Positions 1-7,711 of a stretch of DNA of 8,050 nt are shown here, piece after piece. The translations under genes and the position numbers were made by a program. The DNA is taken from positions 1-8,050 of the forward strand of contig CAIXGT010000217.1 in assembly GCA_903919105.1 (NCBI GenBank), written 5' to 3'. The first letter of the stretch is position 1. Every line of letters starts with the position of its first letter. A model generated the notes under the pieces. That model was not told where the DNA came from. It saw nothing but the letters and a program-made list of their open reading frames with translations, and did not search any database. The stretch comes from an uncultured Spartobacteria bacterium (lineage in GTDB: Bacteria > Verrucomicrobiota > Verrucomicrobiae > Chthoniobacterales > UBA6821).

Positions 1-73
1 CGCACTCTCACCAAAAAAACGCCCTTGGCTCGATGGTCTCTTTTCAAAAGCTGACTTTCTCGCCCCTCCGTTT

Positions 74-108
74 ACCCAGTTTTGCAGCCCCTAATGCAAA
101 ATTTGGGT
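74..108 (+). promoter_or_regulatory. Imperfect stem-loop upstream of livK
   Basis: The left arm ACCCAGTTTTGCA (74-86) and right arm TGCAAAATTTGGGT (95-108) pair through a perfect 7-bp core (TTTTGCA/TGCAAAA), one G-T wobble, and an outer ACCCA/TGGGT block after a single bulged base. They enclose an 8-nt loop. The structure ends 46 nt before the livK start codon. It could be a terminator of an upstream gene outside the window, although only a short T run (TTT, 108-110) follows it. It could instead be a 5'-leader hairpin or an operator dyad for the liv operon. I could not assign a convincing -35/-10 pair in 1-154, and the region holds no supportable gene. Confidence 0.5.
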
Positions 109-154
109 TTAAGGGAATAGGTTTGCGGCCAGTCCGCTGAAGGGGTAGTCAACG

Positions 155-1327
155 ATGATGCATCTTCACACCCGTCATATCCTAGCTGCGCTTGTTTTAA
201 GTGGAATTCTACTCACCTCCTGCCAGCCGACCAAACCCTCGGTCAAGATCGGGATCAATGCCGAACTAACCGGTGAGATGCCGGCTGTGGGTGCCTCCTG
301 CAAGCAGGCTGCAGAGCTCTTTACCGAGCAGGTGAACAAGGCCGGTGGTATCGCGGTGGGCAGCGAGAAACTACCCATCCTGCTTTCTGTCGTCGACAAC
401 TCCTGCAAAGCCGATCAGTCGGCCGCCGCGGCCCAGCGCTTGATCTCCCAGGATGGCGTGACGATGATGGTCGGGCCGAATGCCAGCTCTTGCGCGATCC
501 CAGCTGGAGAGATCGCCGAGTCGCTCGGTTGCCTGATGATTTCTCCCTGGTCCACGAATCCCAAGACCACACAGGATTCCCAGACAGGAAAGCCAAAAAA
601 GAACGCCTTCCGGGCTTGTTTTACCGACCGTTTCGAGTCGCCGGTCCTTGCCGCCTTTGCCACGAAGAATCTCCACGCCAAGACGGCGGCAGTTCTCTAT
701 GACGTCTCCTCTGAGGCGCCGACAAGCCAGAGCGCCCTCTTCAAGGAGGCTTTCGAGAAGGCTGGCGGCAAGGTGGTCTCCATGGAGACCTACTCTACCG
801 GTGACCGTGACTTCTCGGCACAGTTGACCAAGATCCGTGAATCCTCCCCGGACATCATCTACCTGCCCGCACCCTATAACGACACTCCTCTGATCGCAGC
901 TCAGGCTCGTCAACTCGGAATCAAGGCTCCCTTCCTCGGTAGTGATGCTTGGAGTTCCCCCGACATCATCAAGCTCGATGCTGGAAAGAATCTCGAGGGA
1001 TCTTATTTTTGCAATCACTACTCTACCGAAGCCGCTACTCCGAAAGCGAAACAGTTCATTGCCGATTACACCGCCAAGTATGGTAACGCCCCTGACGATG
1101 TGGCCGCACTGACCTATGATGCCATGGCTCTTGCTGCGAACAGTATCGCTTCGGCGGGCAAGACCGACCGAGCCGCCGTTCGTGACGCAATGGCCTCCAC
1201 GCGGACCTTCGATGGGGTGACGGGACACTTTGTCTATCCCGAGGGTGCCCGTGAACCCGCCAAGAGCGCTGTCATCATGCAGATCAAGGATGGCAGCTTC
1301 CATTGGGTAAGCACGGTGGAGCCCTAG
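155..1327 (+). CDS. livK: Branched-chain amino acid-type ABC transporter, substrate-binding lipoprotein
   Basis: This 390-residue protein is a periplasmic binding protein of the Peripla_BP_6 (LivJ/LivK-like) family. It delivers solute to the LivHMGF permease encoded immediately downstream. The N-terminus is a lipoprotein signal: His/Arg-containing n-region, hydrophobic stretch at about 9-20, and lipobox L20-T-S-C23, so the mature protein probably starts at a lipidated Cys23. Family-like segments are INAELTGEMPAVG (34-46), VGPNASSCAIPAG (106-118), MISPWSTNP (128-136), and the VLYDVSSEAPTSQ and GDRDFSAQLTKI hinge/lobe-2 region. The ATG at 155 is chosen because AAGGGG lies at 140-145; the adjacent ATG at 158 would change one residue only. 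The mature part has several cysteines (C49, C84, C113, C126, C155 and one in SYFCNH). C49/C84 may correspond to the disulfide loop known in E. coli LIV-binding protein. The substrate is probably leucine/isoleucine/valine, but relatives bind amides, urea or other amino acids, so specificity is inferred. Confidence 0.9.
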   Translation: MMHLHTRHILAALVLSGILLTSCQPTKPSVKIGINAELTGEMPAVGASCKQAAELFTEQVNKAGGIAVGSEKLPILLSVVDNSCKADQSAAAAQRLISQDGVTMMVGPNASSCAIPAGEIAESLGCLMISPWSTNPKTTQDSQTGKPKKNAFRACFTDRFESPVLAAFATKNLHAKTAAVLYDVSSEAPTSQSALFKEAFEKAGGKVVSMETYSTGDRDFSAQLTKIRESSPDIIYLPAPYNDTPLIAAQARQLGIKAPFLGSDAWSSPDIIKLDAGKNLEGSYFCNHYSTEAATPKAKQFIADYTAKYGNAPDDVAALTYDAMALAANSIASAGKTDRAAVRDAMASTRTFDGVTGHFVYPEGAREPAKSAVIMQIKDGSFHWVSTVEP

Positions 1328-1362
1328 TGCCGGTGGCGTAGTCCAGGCAGCTTTGCTCTCTC

Positions 1363-2238
1363 ATGAAGTATCTTGCGCAGCAGGCGATCAACGCCCTGCA
1401 ACTGGGCTCCATCTATGCCCTGATTGCGCTTGGATACAGCATGGTCTACGGGGTTCTGACCATGATCAACTTCGCCCACGGCGATGTCTTCATGCTTGGA
1501 TCCTTTTTCTGCCTGCTACTTATCGCGATCGTTCCCGTGCCCTTTTGGCTGGCGCTTATTGTTGTGATGGGTGCCACAGCGATTCTCGGAACCCTAATTG
1601 AGCGCTTCGCCTACCGCCCTCTCCGTAATGCCCCACGCGTCTCGGCAATCATCACCGCACTCGGGTGCGGATTGGTCATCCAGAACACGACCCTCGGCAT
1701 CAGTCCTTATGCCCGTCCGATGCCGCATCTTCTGGACAACGTTACCTACCAGTTCGCCGGGATCACCGTCACCACACTGCAGATCATCATCATCGGGGTT
1801 TCGGTGGGGTTGATGATGGTATTGGATTTTCTGATTCGAAAGACCTCCTTCGGCATGGCCATGAGGGCAGTCGCCTCTGACCGCGTCACGGTGTCGCTTC
1901 TCGGAGTGCCTGCAAACGAGATCATTGCTGTCACCTTCGCTATCGGAGCGGCTCTAGGAGGAGCAGCAGGGCTTCTCTATGGTATGGCATATCCGGTCGT
2001 GAGTGCCGCGATGGGAATCACTGTAGGATGGAAAGCATTCGTCGCTGCTGTCATTGGCGGGATAGGGAACATGCGTGGGGCCGTTCTTGGCGCCTTCATT
2101 CTAGGAACCGTGGAGGTGATGACCGTGGCTGTGCTTCCCTCCACGTACCGCGACCTGATCTCCTACTCCCTACTTCTACTCATCTTGGTCTTCAAGCCTC
2201 ACGGACTTCTGGGCAAGCCGACCATCCACAAAGCATGA
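1363..2238 (+). CDS. livH: Branched-chain amino acid ABC transporter permease LivH
   Basis: This 291-residue polytopic inner-membrane protein belongs to the BPD_transp_2 family and forms one half of the translocation channel with LivM. The family signature near the N-terminus is clear: ALGYSMVYGVLTMINFAHGD (residues 22-41). The cytoplasmic coupling region is seen as FGMAMRAVASDRVTVSLLGV (163-182), where LivG or LivF would dock. It is followed by the Gly/Ala-rich helix (194-206), then VGWKAFVAAVIGGIGNMRGA (221-240), also typical. Length is close to that of E. coli LivH. It begins 35 bp after livK. Only a weak ribosome-binding-like AGGCAG (1345-1350) precedes the ATG, but the match of MKYLAQQAINALQLGSIYAL to family N-termini supports this start. 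Its stop codon overlaps the livM start. Confidence 0.93.
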   Translation: MKYLAQQAINALQLGSIYALIALGYSMVYGVLTMINFAHGDVFMLGSFFCLLLIAIVPVPFWLALIVVMGATAILGTLIERFAYRPLRNAPRVSAIITALGCGLVIQNTTLGISPYARPMPHLLDNVTYQFAGITVTTLQIIIIGVSVGLMMVLDFLIRKTSFGMAMRAVASDRVTVSLLGVPANEIIAVTFAIGAALGGAAGLLYGMAYPVVSAAMGITVGWKAFVAAVIGGIGNMRGAVLGAFILGTVEVMTVAVLPSTYRDLISYSLLLLILVFKPHGLLGKPTIHKA

Positions 2239-3245
2239 TTGGCATGACCCCTTGGACTAAGAACCGTTATCTTCCCCCGGTTCTCCTAGTTGTCGGACTG
2301 ATCGTTACGGCGATCCTTCCCTCCACCGGACTTGTGAACGACTACCTGCAGTTCGTGATCGTCTCTATTGCGATCAATGCCATCCTCTGCGTCAGTCTGA
2401 ATCTTGTGAACGGCTGGATGGGGGAGTTCTCCGTCGGGCACGCGGGTTTTATGGCACTTGGGGCCTACGCCTCGGCGATCCTGACGGTGAAGCTTTTTCC
2501 CTCAGCCCCCGCGGCCCTGATTTTTCCCGCAGCTGTTCTGATTGGTGGAACCGTTGCGGGACTGGCAGGCATTCCCGTGGGAATCCTCTCCTTCAAGACC
2601 CGGGGTGATTACCTGGCCATCATCACTCTCGCCTTCCTTATGATCGTGAAGTCTGGCCTAGAGAATATCCCCTACACCGGTGGTCCGCGAGGAATGCTAG
2701 GCATCCCTCACCTGACCACCGTGGCCTGGGCCTACTTCTGGTGCATGGTGGCCTTCTGGGCGATCAGAAATCTGGTCTATTCCAAGTACGGACGCGGTAT
2801 CGCAGCCATCCGCGAGGATGAGATCGCCGCCGAGGCGATGGGGGTGAATACCCGGGCGGCTAAGCTCGTAGCCTTCGTCACTTCTTCCTTTTTTGCGGGC
2901 GTCGCAGGAGCCCTCTTCGCCCATCAACTCCAGTTCATCAATCCCTCCTCCTTTGACATCCTGAAGTCCACCGAGATCCTCGTCATGGTCTATCTCGGCG
3001 GTGTCGCCTCGCTCGGAGGATCGCTTCTCGGAGCCGGGGTCGTGACCATCCTTACGCAATGCCTTCAGCCACTCGGCACTTGGCGTATGGTGGTGCTGCC
3101 GGCGCTGCTCGTCCTCCTGATGCTTTTCAGGCCTGCTGGGATCATGGGCTATCGCGACTGGAACTGGCTCAAGCCACGCCTCTCCCTCAAGTTGCGTTCC
3201 AAGAATGAGGATAAAGCCGAGAGAGGGAAGGAGATTGTGTCATGA
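2235..3245 (+). CDS. livM: Branched-chain amino acid ABC transporter permease LivM
   Basis: This is the second membrane subunit of the importer, 336 residues from the ATG at 2235. The open frame extends further upstream inside livH, but that part is out-of-frame livH sequence. The ATG at 2235 forms an ATGA overlap with the livH stop and puts the first hydrophobic helix (about 13-30) where expected. ATG 2244 (residue 4) is an alternative. Family segments are GWMGEFSVGHAGFMALGAYA (60-79), the loop RGDYLAIITLAFLMIV (123-138), TGGPRGMLGIP (148-158), and the cytoplasmic coupling stretch YGRGIAAIREDEIAAEAMGV (185-204). IINPSSF-like FINPSSF (234-240) and VYLGGVASLGGSLLGA (252-267) follow. The C-terminus is a charged tail (311-336, KLRSKNEDKAERGKE). 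The product is an inner-membrane protein that pairs with LivH. Confidence 0.92.
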   Translation: MIGMTPWTKNRYLPPVLLVVGLIVTAILPSTGLVNDYLQFVIVSIAINAILCVSLNLVNGWMGEFSVGHAGFMALGAYASAILTVKLFPSAPAALIFPAAVLIGGTVAGLAGIPVGILSFKTRGDYLAIITLAFLMIVKSGLENIPYTGGPRGMLGIPHLTTVAWAYFWCMVAFWAIRNLVYSKYGRGIAAIREDEIAAEAMGVNTRAAKLVAFVTSSFFAGVAGALFAHQLQFINPSSFDILKSTEILVMVYLGGVASLGGSLLGAGVVTILTQCLQPLGTWRMVVLPALLVLLMLFRPAGIMGYRDWNWLKPRLSLKLRSKNEDKAERGKEIVS

Positions 3246-4018
3246 GCGTCCTGCTCGAGACTCGCAACCTAACGCGTCAGTTCGGAGGACTCCGCGCCAT
3301 CGGTGATCTTTCCCTCTCGGTCAACACAGGGGAGATCCTGGGTGTGATCGGGCCGAACGGCGCCGGCAAGACAACCTTCTTCAATCTTCTCACCGGCATC
3401 TATCCCCCAAGCTCCGGGGAGATTCTGTTCAACGGGCGTTCTATCGCGGGGCTTCGCCCCTCTGAGATCGCACGACAAGGAATGGCCAGGACCTTCCAAA
3501 ACATCAGGCTCTTTCGGCAACTCAGCGTTCTCGAGAATGTTAGGATTGCCTACGATGCAGGGCTTGCCTGCTCCCCGCTCGACGCGCTTATTCACACTCC
3601 TCGTACGTTGTCTCGGGAAAGGGAGTCGATCGAGGCTTCCATGGAACTTCTGGAGATGTTCCAACTTGGATCTCATGCGGAGGATCGCGCAGGGGATCTC
3701 TCCTACGGCGCCCAGCGACGCCTCGAGATTGTCCGGGCACTCGCGCTCAAACCATCGCTCCTCCTTCTCGACGAGCCCGCGGCGGGGATGAATCCCTCCG
3801 AGGCGATGCAGTTGACCGAATTCCTCCGATGGGTGCACGGGAAATTTTCCCTCACAATAGTGCTTATCGAGCATCATATGCAGATGGTTATGGCCCTGAG
3901 TGACAGGATTGAGGTCATCGAATTCGGAGTCCGGATCGCTGGTGGAAAACCGGAGGAGGTGAAAGCCAATCCACGTGTCATCGAGGCCTATCTCGGCACC
4001 GAAGGAGAGCTGCCATGA
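3242..4018 (+). CDS. livG: Branched-chain amino acid ABC transporter ATP-binding protein LivG
   Basis: This 258-residue ABC ATPase subunit powers the LivHM channel from the cytoplasmic face. Visible motifs, in order: Walker [10 protein letters not shown] (37-45), Q-loop in TFQNIRLF (Gln86), the LivG-type insert rich in charged residues (about 105-150), ABC signature [11 protein letters not shown] (153-163), Walker B LLLLDEP (173-179, catalytic Glu178), and the switch His211 in IEHHM. AAGMNP after Walker B is characteristic of LivG. The signature reads LSYGA where relatives usually have LSYGQ. The start overlaps the livM stop by 4 bp (ATGA) and has a good ribosome-binding site, AAGGAG at 3228-3233, 8 nt upstream. 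Confidence 0.94.
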   Translation: MSVLLETRNLTRQFGGLRAIGDLSLSVNTGEILGVIGPNGAGKTTFFNLLTGIYPPSSGEILFNGRSIAGLRPSEIARQGMARTFQNIRLFRQLSVLENVRIAYDAGLACSPLDALIHTPRTLSRERESIEASMELLEMFQLGSHAEDRAGDLSYGAQRRLEIVRALALKPSLLLLDEPAAGMNPSEAMQLTEFLRWVHGKFSLTIVLIEHHMQMVMALSDRIEVIEFGVRIAGGKPEEVKANPRVIEAYLGTEGELP

Positions 4019-4734
4019 CAACGAACAACGAAGGCATCGCTCTTGAAGTGAAGGATCTGGAGGTCCGCTATGGTGGAATCCAAGCCGTACGAGGAATTTC
4101 CTTCTCGGTGAATATCGGGGAAATCGTCGCCATGATCGGCGCCAACGGAGCCGGAAAGAGCTCCACCCTGCGTGCCGTTGCGGGAGCAGTTCCCCATACC
4201 GGGATCATCAGGCTCGGAGGCGAGGTGATCCGGACAGACCACCCCGAGGAGATCGTCCGCAGAGGTCTCTCGCTGGTTCCCGAGGGAAGGGGAATCTTCG
4301 CAAATCTCTCGATCGAGGAAAATCTCCGTCTTGGAGCATGGACAAACCGCGAGGCTTACGATGAGAATCTCGCGAAGGTCTTCGGTCTCTTCCCTCGGCT
4401 CAGGGAGCGTCGCAACCAGATGGCGGGAACCCTCTCGGGCGGTGAGCAGCAGATGCTGGCCGTGGGGCGTGCCCTCATGAGCCGTTCGAAGATTCTGCTA
4501 CTTGATGAACCCTCCATGGGACTGGCTCCCAAGTTGGTACTGGAGATCTTTGCCATTCTTCGGGACATCAACAAGGCGGGGGTAACCCTCATGATCGTCG
4601 AGCAGAATGCCGTGATGGCACTTAGGCTTGCCCACCGCGCCTGCCTGCTTGAACTCGGTGCTATCACCCTGAAAGGGAGTGGAGCCGAGCTTCTTGAAAA
4701 TCCCAAGATCCGTTCCGCTTATCTGGGGCATTGA
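4015..4734 (+). CDS. livF: Branched-chain amino acid ABC transporter ATP-binding protein LivF
   Basis: This 239-residue protein is the second ABC ATPase subunit and would form a heterodimer with LivG. Motifs: Walker A GANGAGKSS (42-50), VPEGRGIFANLSIEENL (88-104) at the Q-loop position, signature LSGGEQQMLAVGRAL (140-154), Walker B ILLLDEPSMGLAP (160-172, catalytic Glu165), and VEQNA (195-199) at the switch position. A Glu in the Q-loop and a Gln instead of the switch His are normal for LivF, so they do not mean an inactive ATPase. The start overlaps the livG stop (ATGA), with AAGGAG at 4002-4007, 7 nt upstream. It is the last gene of the importer operon; the next gene is convergent. Confidence 0.94.
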   Translation: MTTNNEGIALEVKDLEVRYGGIQAVRGISFSVNIGEIVAMIGANGAGKSSTLRAVAGAVPHTGIIRLGGEVIRTDHPEEIVRRGLSLVPEGRGIFANLSIEENLRLGAWTNREAYDENLAKVFGLFPRLRERRNQMAGTLSGGEQQMLAVGRALMSRSKILLLDEPSMGLAPKLVLEIFAILRDINKAGVTLMIVEQNAVMALRLAHRACLLELGAITLKGSGAELLENPKIRSAYLGH

Positions 4735-4735
4735 T

Positions 4736-4752
4736 CGAAGCTGTCAGCTTCG
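4736..4752. terminator. Short palindrome between convergent genes, possible terminator
   Basis: CGAAGCTGTCAGCTTCG immediately follows the livF stop codon and is self-complementary except for its central base. It can fold as a 6-bp stem with a 5-nt loop on either strand. It sits in the 28-bp space between the convergent livF and DUF2934 genes, the expected place for a bidirectional terminator. No T-tract follows on either strand, so an intrinsic terminator is only a weak inference. Confidence 0.35.
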
Positions 4753-4762
4753 GCAACGGGGC

Positions 4763-5110
4763 TCACCTTTTCTTCAGCGGTTTTTCCAAGGCTTCGGCGC
4801 GGAGTTGAGCCATCGCATCCGTCCAATCTGTATGGGAGTTTCCATCCCAACCCATCTGGTGGCGGCGTTCAGCGATGAAGTAGGCGCGTAGGGAGATCGC
4901 CTCGTGGGAGATTTCCGGTTCGGACGCCGTACGCTTCAGTTCCAAGGTAAGCGTTGGGGCGAGCTTCTGGGTGCTTTTGCCGGTTGCCCGTTTCTTGCGG
5001 ACCGTTGCCTTCGGATTCTCCGTGACAGATGCTTTGGAAGAAGTTGGCTTCTTAGAAGTAGTCTGTGAAGGGGACTTGGAAATTGTGGATGGAGACTTCT
5101 TTGTGGCCAT
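4763..5110 (-). CDS. Small basic protein with Lys/Ser/Thr-rich tail and DUF2934-like domain
   Basis: This 115-residue soluble protein is encoded on the strand opposite to its neighbours. Residues 1-48 are low complexity and very basic, built from K, S, T and P (for example KKSPSTISKSPSQTTSKK), resembling the tails of histone H1-like nucleoid proteins. Residues about 67-108 (ISHEAISLRAYFIAERRH, then DWTDAMAQLRAEAL) match my recollection of the DUF2934 pattern, a short helical domain with a conserved A-x-x-R-A-Y start and a W-x-x-A-x-x-x-L end. The function of that domain is not established to my knowledge. The start is well supported by AAGGAG (minus strand, 5119-5124), 8 nt from the ATG. It is convergent with livF and divergent from the membrane-protein gene, so it is probably monocistronic. 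DNA binding by the tail is inference from composition only. Confidence 0.75.
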   Translation of the reverse strand: MATKKSPSTISKSPSQTTSKKPTSSKASVTENPKATVRKKRATGKSTQKLAPTLTLELKRTASEPEISHEAISLRAYFIAERRHQMGWDGNSHTDWTDAMAQLRAEALEKPLKKR

Positions 5111-5207
5111 ATGTGTTACTCCTTGTAATTACAGAGTATGCCGAAATAAGGAGGCGTCGACAGATTTTTTATGCCATTTTCGTAGTCTCGGGATATACCC
5201 TATCATT

Positions 5208-5624
5208 ATGAAGGAATTTTTAATCCGCTGGCTGATCACGACTCTCGCCGTCATGGGTGCTTCTCATCTCATTCCAGGGATCTCCTACAGCTCCACGGAA
5301 ACTCTTATTGGGGCAGCGTTACTTCTGGGGATTATCAACGCCTTGGTCCGCCCGGTACTTCTTCTACTGAGCCTCCCCTTTATCATCGTTACCATGGGAT
5401 TCTTCATCCTGGTAATTAATGCGCTCCTGCTGCTCTTTGTCTCGGCCGTGGTTCCTGGATTCCACGTTGAGGGCTTCTGGAGCGCTCTTTTTGCAGGAAT
5501 TATCATTGGGCTTATCAGTTGGATCCTGAGCAGTTTTTTCCGGGCAAGCGATGGGCGCGTCTATCCCGTCACCCACCATCAGCAGATGAAGCAGGTTCAG
5601 GGACGAGTTGTCTCGGAGGATTGA
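5208..5624 (+). CDS. Four-TM membrane protein, Phage_holin_4_2 / YvlD-like family
   Basis: This 138-residue integral membrane protein has about four hydrophobic helices (roughly 4-23, 32-52, 54-81 and 89-111) and a polar C-terminal tail (112-138). The segments GIINALVRPVLLLLSLPF (41-58), LVINALLLL (68-76) and VPGFHVEGFWSALFAGIIIG (82-101) are typical of the family named 'mycobacterial 4 TMS phage holin, superfamily IV' (Pfam Phage_holin_4_2), which includes Bacillus YvlD. Members are chromosomal and widespread. Their role is poorly known, and the name does not imply phage lysis. The frame is open further upstream to 4971, but that part overlaps the opposite-strand gene, lacks membrane character, and does not match the family. 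MKEFLIRWLI at 5208 is the normal family N-terminus. No clear ribosome-binding site lies directly before 5208; a strong AAGGAGG at 5148-5154 is too far away. Confidence 0.85.
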   Translation: MKEFLIRWLITTLAVMGASHLIPGISYSSTETLIGAALLLGIINALVRPVLLLLSLPFIIVTMGFFILVINALLLLFVSAVVPGFHVEGFWSALFAGIIIGLISWILSSFFRASDGRVYPVTHHQQMKQVQGRVVSED

Positions 5625-5638
5625 GGGGATGTGGAAGC

Positions 5639-5729
5639 GTTAAAAAGTTGAAGGGTTAAAAGGGTGCCGATCATTAACTGTCTCTTCTTATGGATCCTTT
5701 TAATTTTTCAACCGTTTAACTTCTTTAAC
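5639..5729. repeat. Inverted array of GTTRAA-type octamers (imperfect palindrome)
   Basis: The left arm (5639-5662) is three back-to-back octamers: GTTAAAAA, GTTGAAGG, GTTAAAAG. The right arm (5696-5729), read on the minus strand, is four similar units: GTTAAAGAA, GTTAAACG, GTTGAAAA and ATTAAAAG. The arms pair as an imperfect palindrome in which the right arm has an extra 8-nt block. The spacer contains one more isolated unit (TTAAC at 5674-5678), and TTAACTGT occurs twice (5674-5681, 5725-5732). The element fills almost all of the 112-bp gap between the membrane-protein gene and trpF. It may act as a transcript-end hairpin, be a dispersed repetitive palindrome, or be a regulator-binding array; the sequence alone does not decide. 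Confidence 0.6.
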
Positions 5730-5736
5730 TGTATCC

Positions 5737-6402
5737 ATGCAGATCCCGTTTTTCGATCATACACCCGCTGCGCCGAAGATTTGCGGCATTACCTCGTATG
5801 AGGATGCCCTCCGGACAATCAAGTCAGGGGCCGGAGCCTTGGGATTCAATTTCTATCCACCCTCTCCTCGCTCCATTCCCGAGGAGGCTGATCTATCTTG
5901 GATCGCAAAGCTCAAGAAAGACTATCCCGATATTGCTCTTGTGGCGGTGGTTGTGAATCCCGACGAGAGCTTACTAACGCGCCTCCGCGAGGCCGCCTGT
6001 TTCGATGCGATCCAGTTCCATGGGGATGAGACTCCGGAATTTTGTGCCACGGAGGGAGCGAGGTTTAATCGTTGGATCAAGGCCCTGCGCGTTCGAGCCG
6101 AGGCCGACTTGAGCAGGGTGACCGATTATATGACGCCCTTCCTGCTACTTGATGCGGCTGTGCCCGGGGCCTACGGAGGGAGCGGTCACACGATCGATTG
6201 GAATCTTGCATCCGGCTTTGTGGCGAGCCATACGGAAAGGAGGGTAATTCTTGCCGGAGGTCTCAATCCCGGGAATGTGGCCGAAGCCGTGGCGACCGTT
6301 CGACCTCATGCCGTCGATGTCGCAAGCGGCGTCGAATCGACTCCGGGCGAGAAAGATTCGGTGCTGGTTCGGGAGTTAATAGCCGCGGCGATGGCGGTCT
6401 AA
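5737..6402 (+). CDS. trpF: Phosphoribosylanthranilate isomerase
   Basis: TrpF catalyses the Amadori rearrangement of N-(5'-phosphoribosyl)anthranilate to CdRP, the third step from chorismate to tryptophan, in the cytoplasm. The 221-residue (beta/alpha)8 barrel shows the family motifs in order: KICGIT (14-19) with the catalytic base Cys16, GALGFNFYPPSPRS (33-46), VAVVVNP (69-75), IQFHGDE (92-98), LLLDA (136-140) with the catalytic acid Asp139, GGSGHTIDW (147-155) and LAGGLNPGNV (172-181). The phosphate-binding end is VDVASGVESTPGEKD (193-207). Length is normal. The N-terminus is a little longer than usual before KICG (13 residues). ATG 5737 has no Shine-Dalgarno sequence, but it is the only ATG that keeps the complete first strand. 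No other trp gene is in the window, so trpF is unlinked here. It lies between two intergenic palindromic elements. Confidence 0.95.
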   Translation: MQIPFFDHTPAAPKICGITSYEDALRTIKSGAGALGFNFYPPSPRSIPEEADLSWIAKLKKDYPDIALVAVVVNPDESLLTRLREAACFDAIQFHGDETPEFCATEGARFNRWIKALRVRAEADLSRVTDYMTPFLLLDAAVPGAYGGSGHTIDWNLASGFVASHTERRVILAGGLNPGNVAEAVATVRPHAVDVASGVESTPGEKDSVLVRELIAAAMAV

Positions 6403-6418
6403 AAAAGGCAAATGAACT

Positions 6419-7694
<1,276 letters not shown>

Positions 7695-7711
7695 AGGAGA
7701 TCTGAGAGAGG

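Noticed and set aside
371..1303. A 310-codon open frame on the minus strand inside livK
   Set aside because: It is fully antisense to a well-supported gene, recognisably shares no family pattern, and is explained by codon bias that removes stops on the opposite strand.
2028..2234. A longer livM start inside livH
   Set aside because: The added 69 residues are polar, Arg/His/Ser-rich, out-of-frame livH sequence with no membrane character. The ATGA overlap at 2235 matches the other junctions of the operon.
3269..4021. A 250-codon minus-strand open frame inside livG
   Set aside because: It mirrors livG almost end to end, and the plus-strand Walker A, signature and Walker B motifs are intact.
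4276..4611. LivF has Glu at the Q-loop position and Gln at the switch-His position, suggesting a dead ATPase
   Set aside because: PEGR and VEQN are normal in LivF proteins; Walker A, signature and Walker B are intact.
155..4734. The complete liv cassette as a novel system
   Set aside because: Gene content, order and overlaps match the standard high-affinity branched-chain amino acid importer; only its exact substrate is uncertain.
4971..5207. A 79-residue N-terminal extension of the membrane protein, overlapping the opposite-strand gene
   Set aside because: It is antisense to the better-supported DUF2934 gene for most of its length and does not resemble the family N-terminus, which begins at MKEFL.
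5208..5624. Evidence of a prophage from the 'phage holin family' protein
   Set aside because: The family name is historical. Members are common chromosomal proteins, and no endolysin, capsid, integrase or attachment site is present.
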